DNA from: Firmicutes bacterium UBA4881
GTDB taxonomy: Bacteria > Bacillota > DTU065
NCBI GenBank assembly: GCA_002399235.1
Contig: DHDH01000037.1
Span: forward strand, 10,317 to 43,755
Direction of reading: 5' to 3'
Length of the DNA: 33,439 nucleotides
Part shown: piece after piece, positions 1 to 8,072 of the stretch
How the letters are laid out: every line of letters begins with the position of its first letter
How positions within the stretch are numbered: the stretch's first letter is position 1
The notes under the pieces: model-generated
The model's database searches: none
Told to the model about the DNA's origin: nothing
The model's input: only the letters and a program-made list of their open reading frames with translations
Position numbers and translations under genes: made by a program

Positions 1-141
1 TAATTGTGACTGGTCTAACCTTTTGCCATATTAAAAAGTAGCCCTAATGATATCTATGTATTGCTCTCTAAAATAAGTTTCGTCAACTAGGTAATAATAA
101 AAAAACATTGATAAACTTATGGGTAGTTTCCCTATAATCGA

Positions 142-184
142 AATAAGAACCCACTAAGCCCTTCTTGCTTAGTGGGTTCTTATT
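142..184 (-). terminator. Hairpin terminator after the ZIP transporter gene
   Basis: A perfect 18-bp inverted repeat (142-159 with 167-184, 7-nt loop) begins in the stop codon of the ZIP gene. The T-tract is imperfect on the minus strand. Bases 1-141 to its left hold no gene I can recognise. Confidence 0.75.
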
Positions 185-923
185 AACGTACAAAGATACT
201 GTTTATTATTAACATAAAAACTACGCCTGAAACAAAGGAGAAAGTAGCACTATCTGCATAACCATGACCATGAGACTCAGGAATAATCTCTTTAAAAACA
301 ACATATAACATTGCTCCTGCAGCGAATGCTAAGGCAAAGGGGATAATAGCTTGCACATAACCTACTAACACCATCCCTAGTAGAGCAGCTATAGGTTCCA
401 CAAGCCCTGTTAAGGTTGCTAAGCCAACAATACGCCAAGATGACATCTTCGAGTCTATTAGAGGAGCTGCAACCAGAAGTCCCTCGGGAGCATTTTGTAC
501 ACCTATAGCAATTGCTAATGCTAAACCCATACCAGGTGCATTAGATGCAAAACCTACACCGACAGCTAAACCTTCGGGAATATTGTGAAGGACAATAGCA
601 GTAATCAACAATAAGGTCTTTTTCCCTTGCGATTGGTCAGAGCTACCAAAAAACTTTTCGTAATCCATATCAGGGGTGTATCTTTCTAAAAGGCTTAATA
701 CTACAACACCAAACATAATACCTAAAGCGACTTCCCAAACAGAACCAACTTCCATAGCGGGATTAATCAAATTGAAAGTACTAGCAGCAACCATAACTCC
801 TGCTGAAAATGCTAACAGGTTATCACGTAATTTATGCGATATCTTTTTTAAAAATATTATTGGTAGTGCGCCAATCCCAGTTGCTAATCCAGCCACTAAA
901 CTAGCTAATAATGCTTGATACAT
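183..923 (-). CDS. ZIP family divalent metal transporter
   Basis: A 246-residue polytopic membrane protein of the ZIP (Zrt/Irt-like) family, which carries Zn2+, Fe2+ or Mn2+ toward the cytoplasm. About eight hydrophobic segments are visible. The family signature is present twice: HNIPEGLAVG in the fourth helix region and QNAPEGLLVA in the fifth, supplying the His/Asn/Glu residues of the binuclear metal site. Length fits bacterial ZIPs. The start at 923 is preferred over an upstream in-frame start at 956 because GGAGGG lies 6 nt before this ATG and the upstream version would run into the peroxiredoxin gene. It is the last gene of a three-gene run, 16 nt after the peroxiredoxin stop. The metal cannot be told from sequence. 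Confidence 0.93.
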   Translation of the reverse strand: MYQALLASLVAGLATGIGALPIIFLKKISHKLRDNLLAFSAGVMVAASTFNLINPAMEVGSVWEVALGIMFGVVVLSLLERYTPDMDYEKFFGSSDQSQGKKTLLLITAIVLHNIPEGLAVGVGFASNAPGMGLALAIAIGVQNAPEGLLVAAPLIDSKMSSWRIVGLATLTGLVEPIAALLGMVLVGYVQAIIPFALAFAAGAMLYVVFKEIIPESHGHGYADSATFSFVSGVVFMLIINSIFVR

Positions 924-939
924 TTTTTCCCTCCGTCTA

Positions 940-1371
940 TTAATTTTGCATAGCAATAATCTCTTCTAGTAGTTCTTCTGTCGGTGGTAATCCTTGTTTA
1001 GCATAACGAATAAATTTATTCTCATCTATAATATAGACGGTGCGTATTATTTTGCCTTCGCTAGTAGCCGCTTCGTACAGCTTAGCTACCTGTTTGCCTT
1101 CATCTCTACAGATGGGGTAGTTATAACCATATTTCTCAGCAAAACGTTGATGACTATCTAGCGAATCATAATTGATTGCTATTACTGTTACTCCAAGATT
1201 CTCATATTGGGCTAAAACATCTTGAGCAGCACATAGCTGTCTAGTGCAACCTGGTGTATTGTCCCTAGGATAAAATATTAAGAGGACTTTGTCCTTTATA
1301 ATCTCTAAATCGATTGCTCCTTTAGTACTCTCCAAATTAAAGTTAGGAGCTTTATTTCCTATCTCAAGCAT
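940..1371 (-). CDS. bcp: PrxQ/Bcp-type thioredoxin-dependent peroxiredoxin
   Basis: A 143-residue atypical 2-Cys peroxiredoxin that reduces hydrogen peroxide and organic hydroperoxides with thioredoxin as reductant in the cytoplasm. The active-site segment reads TPGCTRQLC: the peroxidatic Cys follows Pro-Gly and the resolving Cys comes five residues later, the PrxQ spacing. The upstream FYPRDNTPGCT context is standard for AhpC/TSA proteins. The start at 1371 is chosen because MLEIGNKAP matches the usual short N-terminus and GGGAGAAGG precedes it; a longer frame to 1410 would overlap the DUF1054 gene. It sits between the DUF1054 gene (26-nt gap) and the ZIP transporter (16-nt gap). Confidence 0.93.
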   Translation of the reverse strand: MLEIGNKAPNFNLESTKGAIDLEIIKDKVLLIFYPRDNTPGCTRQLCAAQDVLAQYENLGVTVIAINYDSLDSHQRFAEKYGYNYPICRDEGKQVAKLYEAATSEGKIIRTVYIIDENKFIRYAKQGLPPTEELLEEIIAMQN

Positions 1372-1397
1372 ACTTATACCTTCTCCCTTACAAAGTT

Positions 1398-1964
1398 CTA
1401 TAAAGGCCAAAGAGATTCTAACTCTTTAAGTGTCCAGTCTAGCCAAGCTGCTAATGTTTCTCCCGGAACCTCTGGTATCACAACACCGATCTCAAGTCCA
1501 TAACTTTTATGGTCTATTACCTCTAAAACACTTTCTAAGTCAGCTTCAACAGGGTTGTCCCCTTTTATGATCCAGATGCTCCGATTGGTTTTTAGTTTGT
1601 TCACTGCCTGTGCAAGTAACGCTTTCTCTGCAGATTCTGATTTTGCTACACATTTGACAAAAGCACCATAATACCCAACACCAATTGCTAAGTGGGCATG
1701 CATTTTATATCCTCTTGGCGATGGGCTTAAGGCTACCCAGGTCTCGTCAGGTGGATTGATAACTCTTCTTGCATGTTTAGCTACATGGGGAAATAAAACT
1801 ACGCCCTTACTAGATTGGATATTATTAACTACTTCTTCGCCAAGTAGGCCTAGTTTGGGACTTATGCGGGTTTTTATCTCAGTCATCCGCTCCGAAAAAC
1901 CTGGTATTGTGAAAATATCCAGTTCGCTGGCGGTGAGAAATTTGTTTTTACTCTCGGTTCCCAT
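1398..1964 (-). CDS. yktB: DUF1054 (YktB/UPF0637) family protein
   Basis: A 188-residue protein of the DUF1054/UPF0637 family, whose type member is Bacillus subtilis YktB. I recognise the family by the N-terminal pattern F-x-I-x-G-F-x-E-R-M-x-x-I-K and by HVAKHARRVINPPDETWVAL followed by RGYK, which are its most conserved stretches. No signal peptide or membrane helix is visible, so it is probably cytoplasmic. Its biochemical function is not known to me. Start: GGGGAG lies 8 nt before the ATG at 1964; a GTG three codons upstream overlaps that site. First gene of the run to peroxiredoxin and ZIP transporter, so it may be co-expressed with oxidative-stress or metal functions (inference). Confidence 0.88.
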   Translation of the reverse strand: MGTESKNKFLTASELDIFTIPGFSERMTEIKTRISPKLGLLGEEVVNNIQSSKGVVLFPHVAKHARRVINPPDETWVALSPSPRGYKMHAHLAIGVGYYGAFVKCVAKSESAEKALLAQAVNKLKTNRSIWIIKGDNPVEADLESVLEVIDHKSYGLEIGVVIPEVPGETLAAWLDWTLKELESLWPL

Positions 1965-2260
1965 GACTTTCACTCCCCGTACTTTAATCTACCTGCTTAC
2001 TCCATACCCATTCTTCCTACCATCTCTAACCTTATTCCCTTAGAATCTTATGATTTTCCCCCTCTACCTAAAGCCACTTATTTCTTTATTGGTATATTAA
2101 TTTCTTCTCTATCTTCTAGAAAAACTCTGCTCCTTAAGTTATCCCGTGTACTACCTGTATTTTAATATCGTAGACGCTTAGCTGTTACCCCTAAGGTTAA
2201 AATTATTAACCTTTGCCGCCTGCAAATAATATGCTACTTATGTAATTTCGTTACTTGTTA
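1965..2260. other. Intergenic region, no gene seen
   Basis: About 300 bases between the DUF1054 gene and the terminator of the next minus-strand operon. It should hold the promoter of the DUF1054-peroxiredoxin-ZIP run, but no clear -35/-10 pair stands out. The only structured element is an 8-bp inverted repeat AAGGTTAA/TTAACCTT at 2193-2213 with a 5-nt loop, which could be an operator; it has no T-tract and is not a terminator. Confidence 0.5.
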
Positions 2261-2289
2261 AAAGGCCTTGGAACTAGTCCAAGGCCTTT
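2261..2289 (-). terminator. Terminator of the TPR-GNAT-glycohydrolase operon
   Basis: A 12-bp perfect stem (2261-2272 with 2278-2289, loop ACTAG) just after the stop codon of the glycohydrolase gene, followed on the minus strand by TTTT. Confidence 0.75.
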
Positions 2290-2292
2290 AGG

Positions 2293-3594
2293 TTATCTTT
2301 TAATTAATTCTAAGGTTTTTGTGGCCAAATCCGATATCTTAACTTTGCTATAGCCCTGTACACCTGTATAGAGCGTATTGTTAATAGGATCAGTCCACTT
2401 TTTAGGTAGAGCTTTGCCACCTAACAAGGCCCCAAGAATTGAGCCAGCAGTAGCGCCGTTACAGTCAGTATCCCAACCGCCCATAACCGCAATGGAAATG
2501 GTTTTTGAGAAATCTTTCTGACCATAAATTAAGCCAGCAACCACAATTAGAGCATTATTGATTGTGTGTACTGGATTATAATTGCCATATTTCTCCCAGA
2601 TAAAGTCTAAACCTTTTTCGAAATCGGTTTCTTGCTTGGCAAAATTTAAAAGGTCACGGATAGCAACTGCCAAACGGCAATTAGCAGGAATCTGACCTAA
2701 GCCAGCTTCGATAACCTCTTCGATAGAATCTACGACAAAAGCGGCGGCAATTGCAGCTGCCACAAACATCTCGCCATAGATACCGTTTTTAGTGTGAGAA
2801 ATGCAAGCATCTCTATAAGCATACTCAGCAGCTAGTTCTGGGTTTCCAGGATTTACATAGCCCCAAAAGTCTGCTCTGATTTGAGCTCCGATCCACTCAC
2901 GGTATGGATTTCTATAGAATCCAGACTCTGGTGGTGAAATGAGATTAAGGAAATTGCGATAAGCAACTCTTTCAGCAGTAAAAGTGTGCAAAACAGGTAG
3001 CTGTGTCATCCAACGATTTGCCACATCAATAGACGTAAATTTGTGACCGTAGGTTTTTACAATATCTAAACCAATTACAGTATAGTTTAGATCATCGTCT
3101 TCAGGCATACCATCGAAATTAGCATAGTGATAATCTTTCAAAGACTTGTCTATACCATGCTTGGCCATAAATTCATCTGAATAATCAAAATCAATATAGG
3201 AATTCATGGGGTAACGGTCAGCTTCTTGTAGCAAAGCTTTAATACCTTTTCTACCCTTTTGCATACCAAAAGCTTCCCAAGGTTTACCTAACCAGCAACC
3301 TGCAGCTCTACCCAACCAAGCTCCTTCTAACCTGTCTTGTAACTTTTCATCTGTTAATTCTAGCTTGCCTAAAGCTGGGGTTTGTGGTCTCTTTTGGCGA
3401 ATCTCTGCTAAAAGGTCTGGCTCCTTGTAAGCAAAGTCAGCTTTTACCTGTCTTTGCTGAAGAGTATCAAGAGCTTTAAGAGCCTCTTCTCCTGCCACAT
3501 TAGCTGCAATTCCAGAAGTATCTTTACCTTCTTCTTGCGCTTGAATTAGCTCCAGGCGTAATAATTCTTTGGGGTCAAAGTAGTCGACAATCAA
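2293..3594 (-). CDS. ADP-ribosylglycohydrolase-fold protein
   Basis: A 433-residue member of the ADP-ribosylglycohydrolase (DraG/ARH, crystallin J1) superfamily, whose better-known members remove ADP-ribose from proteins or small molecules using two Mg2+ ions. The catalytic domain starts near residue 85 with DRLEGAWLGRAAGCWLGKPWE. The first metal motif appears as EDDDLNYTV and the second as GGWDTDCNGATAGSILGALLG, the equivalent of the usual GGDTDT-x-A-x-x-G motif. The ~85 residues before it have no recognised domain. The start is a TTG at 3594: AGGAGGT lies 6 nt before it and no ATG fits. Last gene of the TPR-GNAT run, 11 nt after the acetyltransferase. The true substrate is unknown; the inserted Trp and Cys in the second motif suggest a subfamily distinct from DraG. 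Confidence 0.85.
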   Translation of the reverse strand: MIVDYFDPKELLRLELIQAQEEGKDTSGIAANVAGEEALKALDTLQQRQVKADFAYKEPDLLAEIRQKRPQTPALGKLELTDEKLQDRLEGAWLGRAAGCWLGKPWEAFGMQKGRKGIKALLQEADRYPMNSYIDFDYSDEFMAKHGIDKSLKDYHYANFDGMPEDDDLNYTVIGLDIVKTYGHKFTSIDVANRWMTQLPVLHTFTAERVAYRNFLNLISPPESGFYRNPYREWIGAQIRADFWGYVNPGNPELAAEYAYRDACISHTKNGIYGEMFVAAAIAAAFVVDSIEEVIEAGLGQIPANCRLAVAIRDLLNFAKQETDFEKGLDFIWEKYGNYNPVHTINNALIVVAGLIYGQKDFSKTISIAVMGGWDTDCNGATAGSILGALLGGKALPKKWTDPINNTLYTGVQGYSKVKISDLATKTLELIKR

Positions 3595-3605
3595 TTGAAT
3601 ACCTC

Positions 3606-4148
3606 CTAATCATTTAAGTTATTGGAAATATCTTTTTGCATCTCCCATCGTTTAACTTCATACCCTAAATTCTGGTATAAATTTACGGCAACTTCGTTGG
3701 TGATGGTAACATACAATTTGATATTCTTTATCCCTCGATTGATAAAGAACTCCTCTCCTCTTTCCATAAGCTTGCGGCCAAATCCTTTTCCTCGCATCTC
3801 AGGTATTAAATAAATTGCCTCAATCGAACCAAAAGCTCCATATTCATTGGTATCATATATATGGCACCAGATAAATCCAGCGAGGTAACCAGGTTTGATT
3901 TCTAGCACATAGATAGCATGTTCAGGGAGTATATAGGCATCATTAAGTCTAAGCTTTTGTTCTCGCATAAAGTAAGGATTCATTTTAAACCCTGGGAAGT
4001 TACCTGTAAAAAGATCTTCTTGCCAACCAAGAATAGCTTCTTGATCTTTTTTTAAACTAAATTCTCTAATAATTGGTGTATTAGATTCAGATCCAACCTT
4101 CGATGTAGCTAGATTTAAAAGTTTTTGAAATAATCCTTCTTTTTTCAT
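3606..4148 (-). CDS. GNAT family N-acetyltransferase
   Basis: A 180-residue GNAT-fold protein that would move an acetyl group from acetyl-CoA to an amine on an unknown substrate. The acetyl-CoA pyrophosphate loop is visible as IEAIYLIPEMRGKGFGRKLM (R-G-x-G-x-G/A), and the C-terminal NEVAVNLYQNLGYEV segment is the typical motif B. The ~30 residues before the domain are unassigned. No signal peptide or membrane segment. It lies 70 nt after the TPR gene and 11 nt before the glycohydrolase, so the three are probably one transcript. The ribosome binding site is weak (AAAAGG) and sits beside a 7-bp inverted repeat at 4156-4177. Confidence 0.87.
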   Translation of the reverse strand: MKKEGLFQKLLNLATSKVGSESNTPIIREFSLKKDQEAILGWQEDLFTGNFPGFKMNPYFMREQKLRLNDAYILPEHAIYVLEIKPGYLAGFIWCHIYDTNEYGAFGSIEAIYLIPEMRGKGFGRKLMERGEEFFINRGIKNIKLYVTITNEVAVNLYQNLGYEVKRWEMQKDISNNLND

Positions 4149-4155
4149 ATATGCC

Positions 4156-4177
4156 TTTTCGAACTATAGCTCGAAAA
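4156..4177. repeat. Small inverted repeat before the GNAT gene
   Basis: TTTTCGA and TCGAAAA form a 7-bp stem with an 8-nt loop, ending about 8 nt before the acetyltransferase start codon. It could tune translation of that gene by covering its weak ribosome binding site; it could also be chance in AT-rich DNA. Confidence 0.35.
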
Positions 4178-4218
4178 ACTTATTCTCTCCCTTCTCTTTG
4201 CTGGACCTTATATAGACT

Positions 4219-5469
4219 TTAAGGTTTTTTCGCCTTAAGTTCTCTAAGTGCCTTGTTAAGAGGTTCATAACTTTCTGGAAGTAGCTTTTTCGCTTTGTAA
4301 AGATGCCATCTTGCTCTAGGCCAATCATCTTTAGCTAAATAAGCTAGTCCTAAATTATGATGTGCTTTGCCTGATTCTGGATTCAATTCTAATACCTTGG
4401 TTGAGTAATTAATGGAGCGATCGGGTTTCTCGGCGTAAAATCCATAAAACGCAGCTAGATTTAGTAGAGTGTCCTCTCTGTCACTATTTAATCGATATGA
4501 CTCGTTTAACACTTTCTCAGCTACATCTATTTCGCCATTTTCTGCTAAGGCCATACCATAATTATTCAATAATTGAACTAATAATTCCTGAGGTTCGTCT
4601 GATGTTAAAGCGAAAAGAGCATTTTTGTAATATTCTAAAGCATCTTCTAGTCTATCAATATTATAGAGAGCTAAATCACCTGCTAATTTATTGAGAAGAG
4701 GATTATCTGGGTTTTTTTCCAAAGCCTTTTCTACTTCTTCCACAGCAGCTTCTATCTCGCCAATACTTTGTAGCAATATACAAGAATTGTAACAAAGATA
4801 GACATGACCAGGGTTATAGTAAAGGCCATGCAAAAAATAGGTGAGGGAATTTTCAATATCACCTGTTGCCATATATACAGAGCCAAGACCTAAATAGATC
4901 TGAGGATCAGAAGGATTTTCTTCCAAAAGAAACTGGTACCACCCCGTAGATTTTGATAGATCACCTTTATCAAAAAAAGACTCAGCTAACTTTATACCCA
5001 TTTTATAGTGATCATTTGTCTTAAAAAACCAAGGGTTGGAATGACATAATGCATAAATTAACTCATCAGCTTCTAAAAGATCACTACTCTCAAGAGCTAT
5101 CTCTAGTTGTTCTACTAAACATTTTTCATTAATCTCATTGTTAGTAGAGATAGCACCTTTATAGGTCTGGTAGAGTTTCTTTTTTAGAGCTCTTGCTTCG
5201 GCATCAAGGCTAATCATGATCCAATTACCCACCTTGCCGTCATGGGAATTTAATAGTCTTATAAATCTAACACCTTTGTTTTTAAACAAATTACGTAAGG
5301 TCACTGTAGGCAAAATATCATCATATGTCTTTGGATCATACCAAGATGATCTAACTTCTAGAGTCTTCACAGCTTCTTCTGCCAGGGGCTCTTTTTCGCC
5401 ACCTAAAAGTTGGCGGATAAAATCTTCTCGTTCTTTGGCATTAGTAAACTGTATATATAGGCTATCCAA
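4219..5469 (-). CDS. Tetratricopeptide repeat protein
   Basis: A 416-residue protein with a unique ~130-residue N-terminal part and a C-terminal array of about seven TPR units from roughly residue 150 to the end. Units such as YLGLGSVYMATGDIENSLTY, LLNNYGMALAENGEIDVAEK and AHHNLGLAYLAKDDWPRA show the usual W/L-G-Y-A-P pattern of helix pairs. Such arrays are protein-binding scaffolds; no enzymatic motif is visible. No signal peptide or transmembrane helix, so it is probably cytoplasmic. The start is a TTG at 5469, 5 nt after GAGGTGAT, downstream of a good promoter. First gene of the run with the acetyltransferase and glycohydrolase; a link to protein modification is only inference. Confidence 0.85.
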   Translation of the reverse strand: MDSLYIQFTNAKEREDFIRQLLGGEKEPLAEEAVKTLEVRSSWYDPKTYDDILPTVTLRNLFKNKGVRFIRLLNSHDGKVGNWIMISLDAEARALKKKLYQTYKGAISTNNEINEKCLVEQLEIALESSDLLEADELIYALCHSNPWFFKTNDHYKMGIKLAESFFDKGDLSKSTGWYQFLLEENPSDPQIYLGLGSVYMATGDIENSLTYFLHGLYYNPGHVYLCYNSCILLQSIGEIEAAVEEVEKALEKNPDNPLLNKLAGDLALYNIDRLEDALEYYKNALFALTSDEPQELLVQLLNNYGMALAENGEIDVAEKVLNESYRLNSDREDTLLNLAAFYGFYAEKPDRSINYSTKVLELNPESGKAHHNLGLAYLAKDDWPRARWHLYKAKKLLPESYEPLNKALRELKAKKP

Positions 5470-5497
5470 GTAATATCACCTCTATCTTCAATTCATA

Positions 5498-5526
5498 AGT
5501 ATATGCAGTTTCTCCTACTAGGGCAA
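5498..5526 (-). promoter_or_regulatory. Sigma-A promoter of the TPR operon
   Basis: On the minus strand TTGCCC (5526-5521), a 17-nt spacer and TATACT (5503-5498). The -10 box ends about 28 nt before the TTG start at 5469. Confidence 0.7.
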
Positions 5527-5641
5527 GGAATTTTAGAAAAATTATTGCCTTTCTAGAAAAAAGTTTAGGCAAATATTCATTAACACCACTTTGCTCTAAA
5601 CGAATATGACCATATTCTACTGGCTACTTTTTCCATATTTA

Positions 5642-5670
5642 TTGCTCTATATGCTTTTTTTAGTTAAAAT
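5642..5670 (+). promoter_or_regulatory. Sigma-A promoter of the diguanylate cyclase gene
   Basis: TTGCTC (5642-5647), a 17-nt spacer and TAAAAT (5665-5670), placing transcription start near 5677, about 45 nt before the start codon. Confidence 0.6.
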
Positions 5671-5722
5671 AAATTTATAGTACCTACGATCTATATGCTA
5701 GGTATAGCTAGGAGAGATGCGC

Positions 5723-6832
5723 ATGCTCGATAACCTACCTCTAGAAAAATTAGTCAGAGACTTGCCAGCTCCTGTTATGATTATTGAACCCTCGGGTAAA
5801 ATACTTTTTGCCAATACAGCTTTATGTAATTTATTCGAATACTCAAAACAAGAGTTAATATCAATGGAAATATGCGATCTGGCAGCAACTAAAGACGAAG
5901 GTGAGATCTATAAAAGTATTCTTAGGCTTAGTATACAATTAAATGAATCCCATGGCCGTTTTCTTGCCCGAAATAAAACTCGCCAAGGTAATTTTCTTGA
6001 AACTGATTGGGAATGGACAAGCCTTATAGGTGATTATAATACTTTTCTGGTACTTTATGTTAAAGATATCACGGAAAGAAAACATATGGAAAACGAATAT
6101 ATAAACAAGGTTAAAATGTTAGAGGTCGAGATAGAAAACCGTAAAAAAATAGAACGTGCTCTCAACCTTGCCCATACAGAATTAGCAGAAAAAGTTATTG
6201 CCTTAGAAGCACAAAGAAAAATCAACGAAAAGATGCTTCTGGAGTTAGAAGAAAAAAACGAGATGTTGGAGCGACTAGCCATGGAAGACTCTCTAACCGG
6301 CATTCTCAATCGTCGCTCTTTTACTTATTACTTAACAACAGAACTTATTCGTGCTCAACACTTTAAACAAACTCTTTCTCTTCTCATTTTAGATCTAGAT
6401 CATTTCAAGTCTATTAACGATTCACTCGGGCACTTAGCTGGTGATAAAGTTTTAATTAAAGTAGCACAAAGTATTCAAGAATCAATAGGTTGTAGTTCCT
6501 TTCTCTGCCGTTATGGTGGCGAAGAATTCGCCATAATTGCACCTGGTTATTATCAGAAAACCACCCAAATACTAGCTAATAAAATTCTTAACGATCTCGC
6601 CTATAAACCTATGGATATTAATAACAAACAAATTAATATTACAGCCAGTATTGGTGCCAGCTCAATAAAGCCATACGAATGGGAAGCCCCTTTAGAAGCA
6701 ATTTCAGAATATATGATCAAAGCTGCGGATCAATCTTTATATAAAGCTAAAGCCGCTGGCCGCAATCAAGCTGTCGTATATAAACACAACTTAATGCCAG
6801 TTAAATATTTGGCTTCCAAAGCCAAAAACTAA
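5723..6832 (+). CDS. PAS domain diguanylate cyclase (GGDEF)
   Basis: A 369-residue signalling protein that should make cyclic di-GMP from two GTP. An N-terminal PAS domain (about residues 6-110, starting LPAPVMIIEPSGKILFANTA) is followed by a charged coiled coil (about 115-185) and a GGDEF domain that opens with DSLTGILNRRSF and holds the active-site loop as RYGGEEF, so the cyclase should be active. No RxxD inhibitory site is present five residues before that loop. There are no membrane helices, so it is a soluble sensor. The second ATG (5723) is preferred: GGAG is 8 nt from it but only about 2 nt from the ATG at 5717. Single-gene unit with its own promoter and a shared terminator. Confidence 0.93.
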   Translation: MLDNLPLEKLVRDLPAPVMIIEPSGKILFANTALCNLFEYSKQELISMEICDLAATKDEGEIYKSILRLSIQLNESHGRFLARNKTRQGNFLETDWEWTSLIGDYNTFLVLYVKDITERKHMENEYINKVKMLEVEIENRKKIERALNLAHTELAEKVIALEAQRKINEKMLLELEEKNEMLERLAMEDSLTGILNRRSFTYYLTTELIRAQHFKQTLSLLILDLDHFKSINDSLGHLAGDKVLIKVAQSIQESIGCSSFLCRYGGEEFAIIAPGYYQKTTQILANKILNDLAYKPMDINNKQINITASIGASSIKPYEWEAPLEAISEYMIKAADQSLYKAKAAGRNQAVVYKHNLMPVKYLASKAKN

Positions 6833-6864
6833 CCCCCACTTTTATTTAAGGAGGGTTAGTTTTT
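6824..6864. terminator. Bidirectional terminator between convergent genes
   Basis: A 12-bp stem (6824-6835 with 6853-6864) with T-runs on both strands, placed between the convergent GGDEF (+) and HAAS (-) genes. Confidence 0.85.
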
Positions 6865-7605
6865 TTAATCAATCGGTATAATAGATAAAACCTTTTGTAC
6901 AAACTCTACTACTTCAGGATAATATCTTTTAACTTCAGCTAAGATGAACTCTAGCTGCTGAGGCATCTTATAAAGAATAGTTCCTGCCCCTTCTTCATCA
7001 TAGAAAACTAAATGGCCTTTAGCTAAAACGCCAATTGCTACAGGTGCTTTAGCAATAACACCAATAGCAGCCTTGTGAGCAACTGCTATAACCCCACAGG
7101 CATAATTGTTGCTTATCGCAATGACACCAGCTGCCAATTGCAGACTGAAGTTTACAATTCCGAAGGCATATAATGCTGAAACTGAGATTGACCCTAAAGA
7201 AAATATTATTCCCATACTTAAGGCTGCAAGAGAGATAAGACCTATACCAATACCACCTATAGCAATAACTCCTAAGGCAATTGGACCTATAGCAATAATA
7301 CCTTTGGCGACCTTATTTTTCTCCCAAACCATATGCACAAAGGGTATACCAAAGATCTCCAATTTAGAACGGTATTCGAGTCTAGTAGGTACTATGTTTA
7401 TTGGTATACCCAAATTTTCTCGCCATTCCTCCGCAACCACCTGAGGATCACCCATCAACTTATAGGGATCATCTATACCTGTTTCTTCAGCCTTACTAAC
7501 TAATGTTGCGAGGAGATCTTCTTTAATCCTTCTTTTAAGTGCTGGTTTAATATTAAGCATTTTTACAACATCTTCTGCATATCTCGTAAATCTGGTTTCT
7601 TTCAT
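6865..7605 (-). CDS. HAAS-domain membrane or repeat protein, partner of PadR
   Basis: A 246-residue protein. Residues 1-65 are helical and end in YKLMGDPQVVAEEW, matching the HAAS (DUF1700-like, PF08006) domain that is typically encoded next to PadR regulators. Residues about 102-199 are very hydrophobic and glycine-rich and repeat with a period near ten residues (G-[VIL]-I-[AS]-[ILF]-[GA]), for example GIIAIGPIAL then GVIAIGGIGI. This may be a set of membrane helices or a beta-solenoid-like stack. The tail is soluble. The start at 7605 follows GGGGTG, 11 nt after the PadR stop; the longer frame to 7659 would overlap padR. The family is thought to pass signals to its PadR partner; the signal here is unknown. 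Confidence 0.8.
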   Translation of the reverse strand: MKETRFTRYAEDVVKMLNIKPALKRRIKEDLLATLVSKAEETGIDDPYKLMGDPQVVAEEWRENLGIPINIVPTRLEYRSKLEIFGIPFVHMVWEKNKVAKGIIAIGPIALGVIAIGGIGIGLISLAALSMGIIFSLGSISVSALYAFGIVNFSLQLAAGVIAISNNYACGVIAVAHKAAIGVIAKAPVAIGVLAKGHLVFYDEEGAGTILYKMPQQLEFILAEVKRYYPEVVEFVQKVLSIIPID

Positions 7606-7616
7606 GAGTTTCACCC

Positions 7617-7949
7617 CTAACCAAGAATTTTCTTTGTAGCTCCAATAAAAGCTCGCCATTCATCTTGATAACTTTTTAAGGCCCTTTTGCCAGAATCAGT
7701 GATGCGGTAATACTTACGAGGAACCCCACGATCTGTTTCTGGCTTTTGCCAATAGCTCTCTATATAACCATCATCTTCAAGCCTATAAAGTACAGGATAG
7801 ACAGTACCTTCTTTAAGCTTAAAATAACCATCACTTTCGATTTCCATCTGTTTTAAAACGTCATAGCCATATAAATCATTCTGCTTGATTAAAGTAAGAA
7901 CAATAATGCTGATTACCCCTTTTTTTAACTGTTTTTCAAGTTCTGACAA
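7617..7949 (-). CDS. PadR family transcriptional regulator
   Basis: A 110-residue winged-helix repressor of the PadR family. The N-terminal winged helix is clear: LYGYDVLKQM, then LKEGTVYPVLYRLEDDGYIES, then the wing RKYYRITDSGKRAL. The short C-terminal helix is of the PadR-s2 type used for dimerisation. The start is a TTG at 7949 about 7 nt after GGGGG; no ATG or GTG fits in frame. It is the first gene of a two-gene unit with the HAAS protein. A near-perfect 21-bp palindrome overlaps the predicted transcription start, so autorepression is likely (inference). Confidence 0.92.
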   Translation of the reverse strand: MSELEKQLKKGVISIIVLTLIKQNDLYGYDVLKQMEIESDGYFKLKEGTVYPVLYRLEDDGYIESYWQKPETDRGVPRKYYRITDSGKRALKSYQDEWRAFIGATKKILG

Positions 7950-7962
7950 ACCATCACCCCCT

Positions 7963-7983
7963 ATACTTAGTAATACTAGGTAT
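7963..7983. promoter_or_regulatory. Palindromic operator, probably for PadR
   Basis: A 10-1-10 palindrome with one mismatch, core TAGTAATACTA at 7968-7978, lying between the -10 box and the padR start codon and covering the predicted transcription start. This is the expected place for an autorepressor site. Confidence 0.6.
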
Positions 7984-8012
7984 ATTGTAATCTATAATAC
8001 TTATGTTGGCAA
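7984..8012 (-). promoter_or_regulatory. Sigma-A promoter of padR-HAAS
   Basis: On the minus strand TTGCCA (8012-8007), exactly 17 nt, TACAAT (7989-7984). Predicted transcription start near 7977, inside the palindrome at 7963-7983. Confidence 0.75.
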
Positions 8013-8044
8013 GACGATTTTATAAACCAATTCCTTTTGCCCCT

Positions 8045-8070
8045 AAAAAAAACAGGCTCCCAAGAGCCTG
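8045..8070 (-). terminator. Terminator of the HMA-domain gene
   Basis: A 7-bp GC-rich stem (CAGGCTC/GAGCCTG, loop 4 nt, 8053-8070) followed on the minus strand by eight T residues. Confidence 0.9.
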
Positions 8071-8072
8071 CC

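Noticed and set aside
5543..5575. TTGCCT/AGGCAA hairpin with nearby T-run upstream of the TPR promoter.
   Set aside because: No minus-strand transcript is expected to end there, and the 6-bp stem with a long loop is weak.
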